A stretch of DNA of 64,000 nt from Thermus sp. 2.9 (GCF_000794385.1 NZ_JTJB01000001.1:1-64000), one strand, 5' to 3'; shown: positions 51,810 through 60,956, numbered from the stretch's first letter. Notes: generated by a model from the letters alone, not told the origin. Translations and numbers: made by a program.

Positions 51810-52865
51810 ATGGGAAAGCTATGGGCGGGTGCATTCTTGGCCCTGGGCTTGGCGGTGGCCGCCCAGGGGGTGCCGGTCATTACCGGCTTGAACGGGCCCA
51901 TGGGGCTTCTTTTTGCCCCCGATGGGCGGCTTTACGTGGTGGAATACGGCCTGGGCGGGGATACCGAGGTGGAAGCGGTAAACCCGGAAACCGGGGAGAA
52001 GGTGGTGGCTCGCGTGGGGGCCACCTCCCGGGTCTTGCGCCTGGAACCGGGTGGGGAGGTCCAGGAGGTGGCCCGTTTCCCCTCCGTGGCCTTGGGCCAG
52101 GAGTCCAGCGGGGCCTCGAGGCTGGCCTGGCTCGGGGGGCTTTTGGTCACCAGCGGGGGCTGGAACCAAGCGGACAGGGACCCCATGCCCTTCATGGGGG
52201 TGGTGGCGCGGGTAGGGCCTGAGGGGCCCGAGAAGGTGGCGGACCTTTGGGCCTTTGAGAAGGCCCAGAACCCCGATGGCTTCCACCGGGAGACCCACCC
52301 CTACGGCCTCACCGTGGGCGCCGATGGCTACGTTTACGTGGCCGACGCCGGGGCCAACGACCTTTTGAAGGTGAACCCCTCCACGGGTGCGGTCAGCTTG
52401 GTGGCGGTCTTCGCCGGGCTCCCGGGGCCTTTCGCCAACCCCGCCCGGGGCGGGGCCATGGAGATGGACCCAGTGCCCACGGCGGTGGTGGTCAAAGACG
52501 GGGTTTTCTACGTGAGCCTCCTTTCGGGGGGTTCCTTCCTCAAAGGCGCCGCCAAGGTGGTGAAGGTGGAGGGGGGTAAGGTGAGCGACTACGCCACCGG
52601 GGCCACCATGCTCACCGATCTCCAGGAGGGGCCGGACGGCCAGCTCTACGCCGTGCGCTTTGCGGAAACGGGGGAACGGGGGCCCATCCCAGGTACTGGG
52701 GCGGTCCTCAGGGTGCGGCCTGGGGGGTTTGAGGTGGTGGTGGATGGGCTTTCCTTCCCCACGGCCTTGGCCATCGCCCCAAGCGGCGACCTTTACGTGA
52801 CGGTAAACGGCGTGGGGGCTCCGGGTAGCGGGGCGGTCTTGAAGTTCGCTGGAGCGATCCGGTAG
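51810..52865 (+). CDS. Secreted ScyD/ScyE family beta-propeller protein
   Basis: The 351-residue protein begins with a signal peptide (MGKLWAGAFLALGLAVAAQG) followed by NHL-like beta-propeller repeats such as GLNGPMGLLFAPDGRLYVVEYG, THPYGLTVGADGYVYVADAGANDLLKV and LSFPTALAIAPSGDLYVTVNG. This is the ScyD/ScyE pattern, named after cyanobacterial scytonemin genes but widespread and of unknown activity. It is exported, so a cell-surface or periplasmic role is likely. The GAGGAAGG-type Shine-Dalgarno precedes the ATG. A strong terminator follows, making it a single-gene unit under site 2. Confidence 0.82.
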   Translation: MGKLWAGAFLALGLAVAAQGVPVITGLNGPMGLLFAPDGRLYVVEYGLGGDTEVEAVNPETGEKVVARVGATSRVLRLEPGGEVQEVARFPSVALGQESSGASRLAWLGGLLVTSGGWNQADRDPMPFMGVVARVGPEGPEKVADLWAFEKAQNPDGFHRETHPYGLTVGADGYVYVADAGANDLLKVNPSTGAVSLVAVFAGLPGPFANPARGGAMEMDPVPTAVVVKDGVFYVSLLSGGSFLKGAAKVVKVEGGKVSDYATGATMLTDLQEGPDGQLYAVRFAETGERGPIPGTGAVLRVRPGGFEVVVDGLSFPTALAIAPSGDLYVTVNGVGAPGSGAVLKFAGAIR

Positions 52866-52884
52866 GTGGGGTCATCCCCGCTTT

Positions 52885-52919
52885 GGCTTCCCAGCCGGGC
52901 TGGGAAGCCTTTCCTTTCC
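52885..52919 (+). terminator. Intrinsic terminator after the ScyD/ScyE-type gene
   Basis: A perfect 11-bp stem GGCTTCCCAGC (52885-52895) with GCTGGGAAGCC (52899-52909), loop CGG, followed by TTTCCTTTCC. Confidence 0.88.
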
Positions 52920-52956
52920 GGGGTCAGAAGCTAACCCAAACCTGGGCCTGCCGGCC

Positions 52957-52987
52957 TACGCTGAGCGTAGCAACCCATTTTGGTTGC
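52957..52987 (+). promoter_or_regulatory. Promoter with GCAACC-N6-GGTTGC hairpin, second copy
   Basis: TACGCT (52957-52962) is a TANNNT -10 box. Seven bp later comes GCAACC-CATTTT-GGTTGC (52970-52987). Sequence and spacing match the element before the ScyD/ScyE-type gene, but no heptamer SARP repeat is found here. It precedes the small ORF at 53006. Confidence 0.55.
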
Positions 52988-53005
52988 GGGAACTAGGAGG
53001 TGGGT

Positions 53006-53113
53006 ATGCGATTGCAGTTTGCGGTAGACCGGCCATTGCCGGCGAGGTTCAGGGGAGGTTGCCTTGGGCAAGCCCGCGGGGCTCCACGCTGGAGGGAGTA
53101 TGTGGTTTCCTGA
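53006..53113 (+). CDS. Small ORF of unknown function (35 aa)
   Basis: An ATG 5 bp after a strong Shine-Dalgarno (AGGAGG) opens 35 codons reading MRLQFAVDRPLPARFRGGCLG and ending REYVVS. It follows the promoter at 52957 directly and overlaps the next ORF's start by 14 bases. The protein is basic and not recognised. Promoter, ribosome-binding site and position support translation, but it is too short to judge by codon use. Confidence 0.45.
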   Translation: MRLQFAVDRPLPARFRGGCLGQARGAPRWREYVVS

Positions 53114-53399
53114 TCCCGTTTCCTTGGAGGCGGGCGTTCGCGAGCGGCAAGCGGTGCTTCGGCGGGAAGCGGAGCGGGAACGGCTTATCCGGGAAGCGTT
53201 GGTGGTTAGGCGGTCTGGGCTCATGCGGCTTTGGCAAGCCTTCGTGTGCCGCAGGGAGGTGCCTTGCGTGCGCCGGGCCGTCCGCGCCTTCCTCGCCGAG
53301 CACCCGGAATGGCAAGGGTTTTTTCCGGATGAAGCCTTTCTTGGCCGCCTTATTCCCCGCTTCCCCCACATTCCGCACCCCCTTCACTCCAGCAGGTAA
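53100..53399 (+). CDS. Unknown Arg-rich ORF, probably truncated by the IS1634-type element
   Basis: From the ATG at 53100 the frame reads MWFPDPVSLEAGVRERQAVL, a charged helix (RREAERERLIREALVVRRS) and VRRAVRAFLAEHPEWQGFFPDEAFLGRLIPRF, then enters the IS left end (53368) and stops at 53399 inside it. The last residues are therefore IS-encoded, and the native C-terminus is missing. I recognise no domain. It is downstream of the 35-aa ORF, overlapping it, in the candidate SARP island. Confidence 0.45.
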   Translation: MWFPDPVSLEAGVRERQAVLRREAERERLIREALVVRRSGLMRLWQAFVCRREVPCVRRAVRAFLAEHPEWQGFFPDEAFLGRLIPRFPHIPHPLHSSR

Positions 53400-55050
53400 T
53401 ATCGCCCGGCCCCCAGGAGGCGCGCCGCGGTCTCGTGATGGGGAGCCAGGTTGAGGACGAACCACCTGCCCCCCAGCTCCACCAGTCGGACCCACATAAA
53501 GAGTTGAAACACCCAGCGCAAGGTGGGCTTGGCTGTGGGTCTCCCCTTCTGGTCCGGCAGGCTGGACCCCGCCTCCCAAAGCCTCCGCCTCAGCGCCCAC
53601 TCCCCCAGGGCGTACACCAGAAGGGCCAGGGCCATCACCATCCCCAGGGCCATCACCCGCTCGGGCCGCTTCAAGAAGGTGCTCTCCGCAAAGAACAGGG
53701 GGTCCTTCAGAAACCGGAACCCCCGCTCCACCGTCCGGGCCTGGTCCTTGTACCGCCTCAGCACCTCCTGAGGGGGAAGCCCCTCCCGGTCCAGCACGTT
53801 CGTGGCCAGGAGGAATCGCCCCAGGCCCCGCCTCGCCCGCTCCAGCTTCTCCTGATCCACCTCCAGGCGGGCCCGCAGGCGGTAGACCACCGCCAAGGGT
53901 CGCTCCCCCTTGCGCGGCCGGCCCACCCGCTCCCATTGGCGTTCCTCCTGCACTCCCAGGTAGACCAGCCGGTGCGAAGGAAGTCGGCCGCTGGCCTCGC
54001 TCAGGGCCCGCCGGGCGTCCGCCTCACAGGCGAAGGTCCGAGCCGTCAGCCGGCCCAGGACCTTCCGCGCCTCCCCTTCGGCCCGCGCTATCCGCTGCTG
54101 GAGGCTCGCTTCCTCCATCCTGGCCCGCTCCTGGCTCTCCACCAACAGCCAGCGCTGCCGCACACCCCCGTACTCGCTCTCCACCTCCAGCCCCCGGTAG
54201 CCCGGCAGCAGAGGCCTCCAGGCCTCCTGGGGTAACTCCTCGCGTAGCAGGACCTTGGCCTCCTTTAGGGTGGCCGGCACCCGCATGACCCAGGAGAACC
54301 CACGCAGGGCCCCCAGGTTCTCCTGGCTGTAGCTGGCCCCGTCCAGCACCACCACCTCCCCCAGTTCCAGGCTCTGGCGGTAGCGCGCCAGCAGGGGAAC
54401 CAAGGCCTCCTGATCCGACTGGTTCCCATCCCCAGGAGCGAAGAGCAGGGGAATCCCCCCGGTATCGGCGCAGATCAGGTTCATCACCCACTGCTTGAGG
54501 TCTGGGCGGTGGTCCCGGCTGTAGCCGTGGGTGAGGCGGATGACCAGGGGCTCGTCCCCCGTATCGGTCTGGCCCTCTTCCCCGCTCCCGTACACCCCGT
54601 GGACGTGAAAGCTGGTGGAGTCCACGTGAAGAGCCCGCACGGGAAAGGGAAAGGCTCTGCGGGCAGATTTAGCCACCTCCACGAACAGCTCGGTGACCCC
54701 GGCCGCGTACAGGCTGTCCAGCATGCGGCCCATGCGGTCGTCGTTCAAAGTTCGGGGGTGATGCCGGGCCCCAGGAGCAGCTCGGTGGGCTTGTCCTGGA
54801 AGAAGTGGCCGAAGAGGTAGAGGGGAGAGGTGACGAAGCCCAGGGCGTTCAGTATGGCGGCCTTGAGGGCCATGCCAGTGGAGACCTTTTCGCCCGGCCT
54901 TGGGCCCACGAACCGGTCTACGGTCTGTACCAGTCCTATCTGATCCAGGATGCTGGCCACCAGGCCCAGGTGGCCCAGGTCGTACACCTGTAGGTTGGGT
55001 GTGGTTTCCATCCCAAAATCCTAAGGCCAAGGGAGAGGGGTGCGGAATGT
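53368..55050 (-). mobile_element. IS1634-type (IS4 group) insertion sequence, 1.68 kb
   Basis: The element is bounded by ACATTCCGCACCCC (53368-53381) and its inverted copy (55037-55050). It contains one long transposase gene on the minus strand. I find no clear target duplication at the edges: the flanks differ, so one end may have been rearranged. ORFs on both sides are cut at its edges. Confidence 0.8.
53384..55011 (-). pseudogene. IS1634-type transposase, one apparent frameshift
   Basis: The protein begins METTPNLQVYDLGHLGLVASILDQIG and, after one added T in the run at 54747-54749, continues LNDDRMGRMLDSLYAAGVTELF. It carries the DDE parts ALHVDSTSFHVHG (first Asp), VVVLDGASYSQENL (second Asp) and a YKDQARTVERGFRFLKDPLFF segment with the Y-x2-R-x-x-E-like motif. 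The corrected length is 542 residues, normal for the family. Because the break is a one-base homopolymer change like those in housekeeping genes, the transposase may really be intact. Confidence 0.85.
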
Positions 55051-55210
55051 CGGCTTCCGCCACGGCGGAATGGGGGCGGAAGCCCTGGCTACCCTTTGGG
55101 CGCAGTACCTGGGCCTAGGAGCCAAGACCGCCGCGGACTGGCGGGGCCCCATGGTGCAGGGTGCGGCGGCGTTCTTGGCCCTTCTGGCCCGGGAGCCGGG
55201 GTTTGCCTAG
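55051..55210 (+). other. Short unrecognised ORF remnant right of the IS
   Basis: The stretch between the IS end and the M28 gene holds one plus-strand frame, ATG 55070 to stop 55210 (46 aa), reading MGAEALATLWAQYLGLGAKT and ending LLAREPGFA. It opens upstream into the IS edge without a stop, so it looks like the C-terminal remnant of a longer gene. No family is recognised. Confidence 0.35.
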
Positions 55211-56277
55211 GGCGTGGCGTCCCACACCCGGGCCAAAAGCGCCCGGCCGTAGGCCAAGGTATCCGCCACGGCCTCGAGGTCCAGGCGGGCGAAGGTGTCC
55301 GTGGGCCAGTGCCAGTCGGGGGGTACGCCCCCTTCCAACCGGATGAGGGTGAGGGTGGGAAAGCCCCTTTGCGCCAGGGGCAAGGCGTCAAAGTAGGCCA
55401 GGCGGTAGCGGAGGGGTTGGGCCCCCGGGGTTTTGCGGGCGGCTTCCAGAAGGGGCCCGCGATAAGGGGTGTAGCGGAGCATGCCCTCTCCCTCCACGTA
55501 GAAAAGCTCCCCCCGGCCCACGTTGTCCAGGTTGAGGAGGAGGGCCCCTTGGGGCAGTCGGCGGGCCAGGGCCTTGGCCCCCAGGGCCCCCACCTCCTCG
55601 CACCCCGTGAGGGCGAGGCCGAGCCGCCACCCCTTGGGGGGCTCGGTGGCGAGGAAAAGGGCCGTGGCCACCGCCACCCCGCTGGCGTTGTCGTTGGCCC
55701 CTTCCACGTAGGCCGCCCTTAACTCCCGGTGAAGGAGAAGGGTTGCTTGCAGGAGGAAGTAAAAGCCTAGGGGCCACTTCAAGGGGGTAAATGCCAAGAG
55801 GGGGCTTAGAAAGGCGATAAGGGCGTTTGCCAAGAAGTTTTGCCGGAAGCTCCTTACCCGTTTGGGGTGGTAGAGGAAAAAGGTCTTGGCGGTGTCCACG
55901 TGGGCTATGAGGACGAGCGCCCGTTCCCCTGTTCCCTTCCAGGCCAAGAGGTTTTGCGAGGGGTAGCGGTCCAGGAGGAAGCTCCAGGGGCGCTGGCCGC
56001 TGAAGTAAAGGAAAAAGCCGAGGGCCCCCAGGAGGGGGAGGATGGGGGAGAGGGGGCTTAGGGCGAGGAGGAGGCTAATGGCGAGGAGTTCCGTGCCGTA
56101 GCTCCTCACCCCCCGGAAGGGGAGGGTTTCCGCCTGGATGCCCTTCTCCGCCAAGAAGGCCTTGAGGCGCCGGAAGGCTTCGGCCTCGAGGTCCGTGGCG
56201 CTTCCCCGGTGGGGGAGGTGGAGGAGGGCTAAGACCGCCTTTAGGGTTTCCACGCTTTCCCAGGATAATGGGTCCAT
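55207..56277 (-). CDS. M28 family zinc peptidase with membrane segments
   Basis: The 356-residue protein has the M28 metal ligands in order: LVLIAHVDTAKTFF (His, Asp), YVEGANDNASGVAVA (Asp), GCEEVGALGAKAL (Glu-Glu), LLNLDNVGRGEL (Asp) and PDWHWPTDTFARLD (His). Unlike typical soluble M28 aminopeptidases it carries hydrophobic stretches at about residues 63-92 and 150-185, placing it in or at the membrane. Substrate unknown. Its ATG overlaps the divergent GNAT gene's ATG within one CATG. Confidence 0.87.
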   Translation of the reverse strand: MDPLSWESVETLKAVLALLHLPHRGSATDLEAEAFRRLKAFLAEKGIQAETLPFRGVRSYGTELLAISLLLALSPLSPILPLLGALGFFLYFSGQRPWSFLLDRYPSQNLLAWKGTGERALVLIAHVDTAKTFFLYHPKRVRSFRQNFLANALIAFLSPLLAFTPLKWPLGFYFLLQATLLLHRELRAAYVEGANDNASGVAVATALFLATEPPKGWRLGLALTGCEEVGALGAKALARRLPQGALLLNLDNVGRGELFYVEGEGMLRYTPYRGPLLEAARKTPGAQPLRYRLAYFDALPLAQRGFPTLTLIRLEGGVPPDWHWPTDTFARLDLEAVADTLAYGRALLARVWDATP

Positions 56278-56848
56278 GTGGACCTTTCCCGAGCGCGTGG
56301 AGGGGCGGTACGTGCGCCTAGAACCCTTAAGCCTGGCCCACCTTCCCGGTTTCCTCGCCCACTACGATCCCGAGGTCTACCGCTTCCTGAGCGTTCCCTC
56401 GGGGCCCACGGAGGAGGCCTTGAGGGCCCACCTGGAGGCCCTGCTTTCCGAGCCCGGCCGGGTGAACTGGGCGGTCTACCTGGGGGAGGCCCTGGCGGGG
56501 CGCATCTCCGTCATCGCCCCCGAGCCCGAGCACGGGAAGCTGGAGATCGGCACCATGATCTTCAAGGCCTTCTGGGGCAGCCCCGCCAACAAGGAGGCCA
56601 AGTACCTTCTCCTCCGCCACGCCTTTGAGGTTCTTGGGGTGGAGCGGGTCCAGTTCAAGGTGAACCGGAACAATGAGCGGAGCCAAAGGGCCTTGGAGTC
56701 CTTAGGGGCGGTGCGGGAGGGGGTGCTCCGGAAAAACCGCAGGCTCCCCGATGGGACCTTTCGCGACGACGTGATCTACAGCATCCTGCGGGAGGAGTGG
56801 CCCCAGGTGAAGGCCCGCCTCGAGGCCCGCCTTTATGGAAGCCCTTAG
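56276..56848 (+). CDS. GNAT family acetyltransferase (RimJ/RimL-like)
   Basis: The 190-residue protein matches the GNAT/RimJ-L group: VEGRYVRLEPLSLAHLPGFLAHYDPEVYRFL, EIGTMIFKAFWGSPANKEAKYLLLRHAFEVLGVERVQFKVNRNNERSQRALESLGAVREGVLRKNRRLPDG, the last blocks containing the acetyl-CoA-binding and RNxRSxRALExLG signatures. Target (protein N-terminus or small molecule) unknown. GATAAT (56264-56269) 6 bp before the ATG indicates a leaderless transcript. The following transporter overlaps its end by 14 bp. Confidence 0.88.
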   Translation: MWTFPERVEGRYVRLEPLSLAHLPGFLAHYDPEVYRFLSVPSGPTEEALRAHLEALLSEPGRVNWAVYLGEALAGRISVIAPEPEHGKLEIGTMIFKAFWGSPANKEAKYLLLRHAFEVLGVERVQFKVNRNNERSQRALESLGAVREGVLRKNRRLPDGTFRDDVIYSILREEWPQVKARLEARLYGSP

Positions 56849-58013
56849 GCTCTCGGTGGTTCTCCTCGCCTACCTGGGCCTCGCCCTGGGGGGGCTTCCC
56901 GGCTTCCGCATGAACCGGGCCGGGGTGGCGCTCGTGGGGGGGAGTTTTCTCCTCCTCCTCGGGACCTTTGACCTGGAGGAGGCCTGGCACGCCCTGGACG
57001 CCGAAACCCTGGCCTTCCTCTTCGGGGTCATGGTCCTAAACGCCCAGCTTTCCTACGCCGGCTTCTTCGGCCTGGCGGCGGAGGCCCTCTTGCGCCTGGC
57101 GAAAAGCCCCTTCTCCCTCCTCGTCCTCCTCACCTTTGGGGCCGGGCTCCTTTCCGCCCTCTTCCTCAACGACACCATGGCCCTCCTCCTCACCCCCCTG
57201 GTGGTGCGGGTGGTCCAGGGGGTTGGCCTGAACCCCGTGCCCTACCTTCTCGCCCTCATGGGGGCGGTGAACACGGGAAGCCTCTTGACCCCCACGGGCA
57301 ACCCGCAGAACATCCTGGTGGCGAGCCTTTCGGGCCTTGGCTACCTGGACTTTGTCCGGAACCTTTGGCTTCCCGCCCTCCTGGGGCTTTGCCTCCAGGT
57401 CCTCCTCCTCGCCCTCCTCTACCCCGAGGCGCGCTCCCTAAAGCCCCTGCCGCCCCTTCCCCCCTTGCGCTACCGGCTGCACCCCGCCCTCCTCCGGAAG
57501 GGCCTCGCCGTGGCCCTTGGGCTCCTTTTGGCCTTCCTCCTGGGCTACCCCATGGCCCAGGGGGCCCTGGTGGCGGCGGGGCTTCTCCTCTTCACCCGGA
57601 GGCTCCGCTCCGAGCGCTACTTCCAGCGGGTGGACTGGGAGCTTTTGGTGATGTTCGGCGGGCTTTTCCTCCTCACGGAGGGAGTGAGGCGCCTGGGCCT
57701 GGCCGAGGCCCTTCTCCCCTTGGCGGCCACCCCCTTGGGGCTTCTCCTCGCCGCCACCTCGCTTTCCCTCCTCATCTCCAACGTGCCCGCGGTGCTCCTC
57801 CTCGCCCCCCTGGCCCAAAGCCCCGAGGACTGGCTCCTCCTGGCGGGGGGGAGCACCTTGGCGGGAAACCTCACCCTCCTCGCCAGCGTGGCCAACCTCA
57901 TCGTGGCCGAAGGGGCGGGGAAGGAAGGGGTGCGGATGGGCTTTAGGGAGCACCTCCGCTTCGGCCTTCCCCTCACCCTCTTAAGCCTAGCCCTCCTCTA
58001 CGCCCTACTTTAG
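56835..58013 (+). CDS. ArsB/NhaD-type ion transporter (IT superfamily)
   Basis: The 392-residue protein has about 11 transmembrane helices. ALFLNDTMALLLTPLVVRVV and LMGAVNTGSLLTPTGNPQNILVA are hallmark segments of the SLC13/ArsB/NhaD ion transporter superfamily; the second resembles the substrate-site SNT/GNP motif. LISNVPAVLLLAPLA is the repeat in the second half. Arsenite, sodium/proton or dicarboxylate transport are possible; no ars genes are nearby. Translation is likely coupled to the GNAT gene. Confidence 0.85.
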   Translation: MEALRLSVVLLAYLGLALGGLPGFRMNRAGVALVGGSFLLLLGTFDLEEAWHALDAETLAFLFGVMVLNAQLSYAGFFGLAAEALLRLAKSPFSLLVLLTFGAGLLSALFLNDTMALLLTPLVVRVVQGVGLNPVPYLLALMGAVNTGSLLTPTGNPQNILVASLSGLGYLDFVRNLWLPALLGLCLQVLLLALLYPEARSLKPLPPLPPLRYRLHPALLRKGLAVALGLLLAFLLGYPMAQGALVAAGLLLFTRRLRSERYFQRVDWELLVMFGGLFLLTEGVRRLGLAEALLPLAATPLGLLLAATSLSLLISNVPAVLLLAPLAQSPEDWLLLAGGSTLAGNLTLLASVANLIVAEGAGKEGVRMGFREHLRFGLPLTLLSLALLYALL

Positions 58014-59309
58014 GCGCTCCTCCAGCCAGCCCCCGATGGCGAGCACCCGGCCGTCCTCGGCGTAGGGCCCCACCACCTGGAGCCCCACGGGCATCCCCTC
58101 CACCCGGGCGAAGGGGAGGACCAGGGTGGGCACCCCCAAGAGGCTAAAGGGGAGGGTGAGGGTGATGAAGGCTTCCCGGTGGCTCTTCCTGCCCGATTCC
58201 AGCTCCACCTCCTCCGTGCCCAAGGGGGGGGCGGGGAGGGGTTGGGCGGGGAGGAGGAGGGCGTCCACCCCCCTCAGGGCCTTCATGAGCTCCAGGCGCA
58301 GGGCCTCCCGCTCCGCCACGGCGTCGCGGTAGTCCTTCTCCGTGAGGGCGAGGCCCGCCAGGAGGGCTTCCCGAACCGGGAGGGAGAAGCCTTCCGGGTG
58401 CCCCTTTAGGGCCCTTTCGTGGATGCGGGCCGCCTCGTAGCGCACCAGGCGGGTGTAGACCTCGTAGACCCCCTTAAGGGGCAGGGAAACCTCCTTCACC
58501 TCCGCCCGCAGGGTGGGGAGGTCCTCCAGGAGCCGCAGGAAGGCCCGCCTCACCCCGTGGCCCAGCCTGCCCTCCAAAAAGTCCGTGGGAACGCCGAAGG
58601 TGGGGTTCTGGGGGGCTTCTAGGGGTATGCTTTCCCCCGCCAGGATCTCCGTGAGAAAGTGGGCGTCCCGCACCGTCTTGGCGAGGGGCCCGGCGTGGTC
58701 GGTGGAGCGGGAAAGGGGCAAAGCCCCTTCCAAGGAGATGCGGCCGTAGGAGGGCTTGAAGCCCACCACCCCGTTGAAGGCGGCGGGGATGCGGATGGAA
58801 CCCCCGGTATCCGTGCCCAAGGAGGCGAGGCCGATGCCCAGGGCCACCGCCACGGCGCTCCCGCCGCTGGAGCCTCCCGCTTGGCGGGTGGGGTCAATGG
58901 CGTTGCGCACCGGGCCCGTCCAGGGGTTTTCCCCGGTGATCCCCAAGGCGATCTCGTGCATGTTGGCCTTGGCGAAGACCAGGGCCCCCGCCTCCCTTAG
59001 CCGCCGCACCGCCTGGGCCTCCTCGGGAAGGGGGGGAAGGGGGGCGCGGGTCCCCGCTCGGGTGGGCATCCCCTTCACGGGGAAGAGGTCCTTCACCGTG
59101 AGCGGCAGCCCGTGGAGGGGGCCTCGAGGCCGCCCCTGGCGAAGCTCTTCCGTGAGGGCCTCCGCCTCCTTGCGGGCGGCCTCTTCGTCCAGATAGGCCA
59201 AGGCGTTGCGGTCGGCGAAGGCCGTGGCCCGCTCCAGCGCCTCCTCCAAAAGGGCCAAGGGGGTGGTTTCGCCCCGTTCCAGAAGGGCTTTAGCCTCGAG
59301 GAGTTCCAT
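58005..59309 (-). CDS. Amidase (amidase-signature family)
   Basis: The 434-residue hydrolase has the Ser-Ser-Lys catalytic set: [11 protein letters not shown] (Lys, about residue 72), [48 protein letters not shown] (both Ser, about 145-195). It resembles GatA and other amidase-signature enzymes, but the lack of adjacent gatB/gatC argues for a general amidase. Its start overlaps the thiI end by 20 bp, so it is expressed with thiI and the Nudix gene. It converges on the ion-transporter gene. Confidence 0.88.
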   Translation of the reverse strand: MELLEAKALLERGETTPLALLEEALERATAFADRNALAYLDEEAARKEAEALTEELRQGRPRGPLHGLPLTVKDLFPVKGMPTRAGTRAPLPPLPEEAQAVRRLREAGALVFAKANMHEIALGITGENPWTGPVRNAIDPTRQAGGSSGGSAVAVALGIGLASLGTDTGGSIRIPAAFNGVVGFKPSYGRISLEGALPLSRSTDHAGPLAKTVRDAHFLTEILAGESIPLEAPQNPTFGVPTDFLEGRLGHGVRRAFLRLLEDLPTLRAEVKEVSLPLKGVYEVYTRLVRYEAARIHERALKGHPEGFSLPVREALLAGLALTEKDYRDAVAEREALRLELMKALRGVDALLLPAQPLPAPPLGTEEVELESGRKSHREAFITLTLPFSLLGVPTLVLPFARVEGMPVGLQVVGPYAEDGRVLAIGGWLEERLK

Positions 59310-60522
59310 GCTCCATTATAAAAGCCTTTTCCTCCGCCTCTCCCAGGGGCTTCCGCCCCGGCCAGGCGTAGGTGACCACCTCCCGCTCCTTCAGGGCCAA
59401 GGCCACGAGCTCCGCCGTGGGCAGGCGGGCCTCGGCCTCCAGGACCACTTCCAGCCTCGCCCGGGTCACGGGGTGCTTGGGGGCGAAGAGGGTGCAGCAC
59501 TCCTCGTCGGGGAGGATGGAGATGGGGTAGGTGCCGATGCGTTTGGCCTCGGCCATGATCTCCTGCTTGTCCAGCCCGATGAGGGGGCGGAAGACGGGGA
59601 GGGTGGCCGCCTGGTTCACCACGTGGAGGTTTTCCAGGGTCTGGGAGGCCACCTGGCCTAGGCTGTCCCCCGTGCAAAGGGCCAAGGCCTCCTCTTCCCG
59701 GGCGATGGCCTCGGCGATGCGGAGCATGTAGCGGCGGTAGAGGACCACCCGGTAGGGGGTGGGGGCCTCCACGATGATCCGCCGCTGCACCTCGCTGAAG
59801 GGCACCAGGTGGAGGCGGAGGCGGTGCTGGAAGCGGGCGAGGCGCTCGGCCAGGGCCATGGCCTTCTCCCGGCTTGCCCCGGAGAGGAGGGGGAAGGGGT
59901 GGAAGTGGACGAGGACCACCTCCGCCCCCCGGCGCATGAGGCGGTAGGCGGCCACGGGGGAGTCTATGCCCCCCGAGAGGAGGGCCACCACCTTCCCGGA
60001 AACCCCAGGGGGAAGCCCCCCTGGCCCCGGGTGGCGGGCCACCTCCAAAAGGGCCGCCCCCGGGAGGATGCGCACCACGAACTCCCGCTCCGCCCCCTTG
60101 AGCCGCACCTGGGCCCCCGTCCTTTCCTTCACGAAGGCCCCCAGGCGCCGCTCTATCTCGGGGGAGGTGAGGGGGAAGGTCTTGTCCGAGCGCTTGGCGG
60201 TGATGCGGAAGCTGTAGAAGCGCTCCTCCGCCAACACCCTCTCCAAGGCGCTTTCCAAGGCGGCGAGGCTTGGGGGCACCCGCAGGACCCGGGCGAAGCT
60301 TTCCACCCCCAGGGTGTCCTGGAGCCGGGACTGGGCCTCGAGCCAGGCCGCCTCCTCCAGGCGGAAGAGGAGGGCCATGGACCAGTCCGCCTCTAAGGTG
60401 GCCCCAAGCCCTTCTAGGGCCTCCCGCACGTGGGCCTTGGCCTTCTTCAGGAAAAAGGGGCGGTTCTGCCCCTTGAGGGCCAGCTCGTGGAAGAGGTTTA
60501 CCAGGACCAGGGTTTCCATCAT
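59290..60522 (-). CDS. thiI: tRNA 4-thiouridine synthase / thiamine sulphurtransferase ThiI
   Basis: It adenylates U8 of tRNA for thiolation and, in some bacteria, supports thiamine thiazole formation. The 410-residue protein has a ferredoxin-like plus THUMP region (about 1-165) and the PP-loop [22 protein letters not shown] (about 178-200). The C-terminal part holds [17 protein letters not shown] and [16 protein letters not shown]. There is no rhodanese domain, unlike E. coli ThiI (482 aa), so sulphur must come from another donor. ATG at 60522 overlaps the Nudix gene stop. Confidence 0.93.
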   Translation of the reverse strand: MMETLVLVNLFHELALKGQNRPFFLKKAKAHVREALEGLGATLEADWSMALLFRLEEAAWLEAQSRLQDTLGVESFARVLRVPPSLAALESALERVLAEERFYSFRITAKRSDKTFPLTSPEIERRLGAFVKERTGAQVRLKGAEREFVVRILPGAALLEVARHPGPGGLPPGVSGKVVALLSGGIDSPVAAYRLMRRGAEVVLVHFHPFPLLSGASREKAMALAERLARFQHRLRLHLVPFSEVQRRIIVEAPTPYRVVLYRRYMLRIAEAIAREEEALALCTGDSLGQVASQTLENLHVVNQAATLPVFRPLIGLDKQEIMAEAKRIGTYPISILPDEECCTLFAPKHPVTRARLEVVLEAEARLPTAELVALALKEREVVTYAWPGRKPLGEAEEKAFIMEHGTPRG

Positions 60523-60947
60523 GGGCAAAGCCCTTTCACCGCCAGGTAAAGCCGGCTGCACAAGGAGCCCCGCCGGGCTGCCTCCTTGAGGTCCTCGGGG
60601 TGCCCATAGCGGAAGGCGGCGTAGTAGGTCTTGCCGGGTTTGGGCTCGGGGAGCTTGGGGGGAGCGGCGAGCCGCCCCTCAAAGACCCATAACTCCAGGG
60701 TGTAGCGGGGCCTCTCCTCCACGCCGAAGGCGAGGGGCTGGGCCTGGGCCAGGGCGGTGCCGAGCTTTTCCCGGGCCACGCGGAAGGCGGCCTCCTCCGG
60801 GGTTTCCTCCCCTTCCAGGCTCACGGCGGGAAGCCCCCAGGCCCCCCCGAACTCCGGGTCCTCCTCCGGCCGCAGGACGAGGAGCAGCCCCTCTTCCCCC
60901 CAGGCGGCTAGGGCCACGGAGCGCTTCCTGGGCACCCCCTCGCGCAC
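60519..60947 (-). CDS. Nudix-like protein with degenerate Nudix box
   Basis: The 142-residue protein has the overall Nudix fold pattern: [50 protein letters not shown]. The box reads G-x5-E-x7-R-V-x2-R-E-K-L-G instead of G-x5-E-x7-R-E-U-x-E-E-x-G, so two catalytic Glu positions appear changed and hydrolase activity is doubtful. It may bind rather than cleave nucleotides. TAGGCT lies 6 bp before the GTG (leaderless). First gene of a nudix-thiI-amidase operon. Confidence 0.72.
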   Translation of the reverse strand: MREGVPRKRSVALAAWGEEGLLLVLRPEEDPEFGGAWGLPAVSLEGEETPEEAAFRVAREKLGTALAQAQPLAFGVEERPRYTLELWVFEGRLAAPPKLPEPKPGKTYYAAFRYGHPEDLKEAARRGSLCSRLYLAVKGLCP

Positions 60948-60956
60948 CCCTTTAGC

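Noticed and set aside
52921-52956. SARP heptamer repeat upstream of the promoter at 52957
   Set aside because: At the required positions the sequence is CTAACCC and CTGGGCC, which do not form a repeat or match the other two sites.
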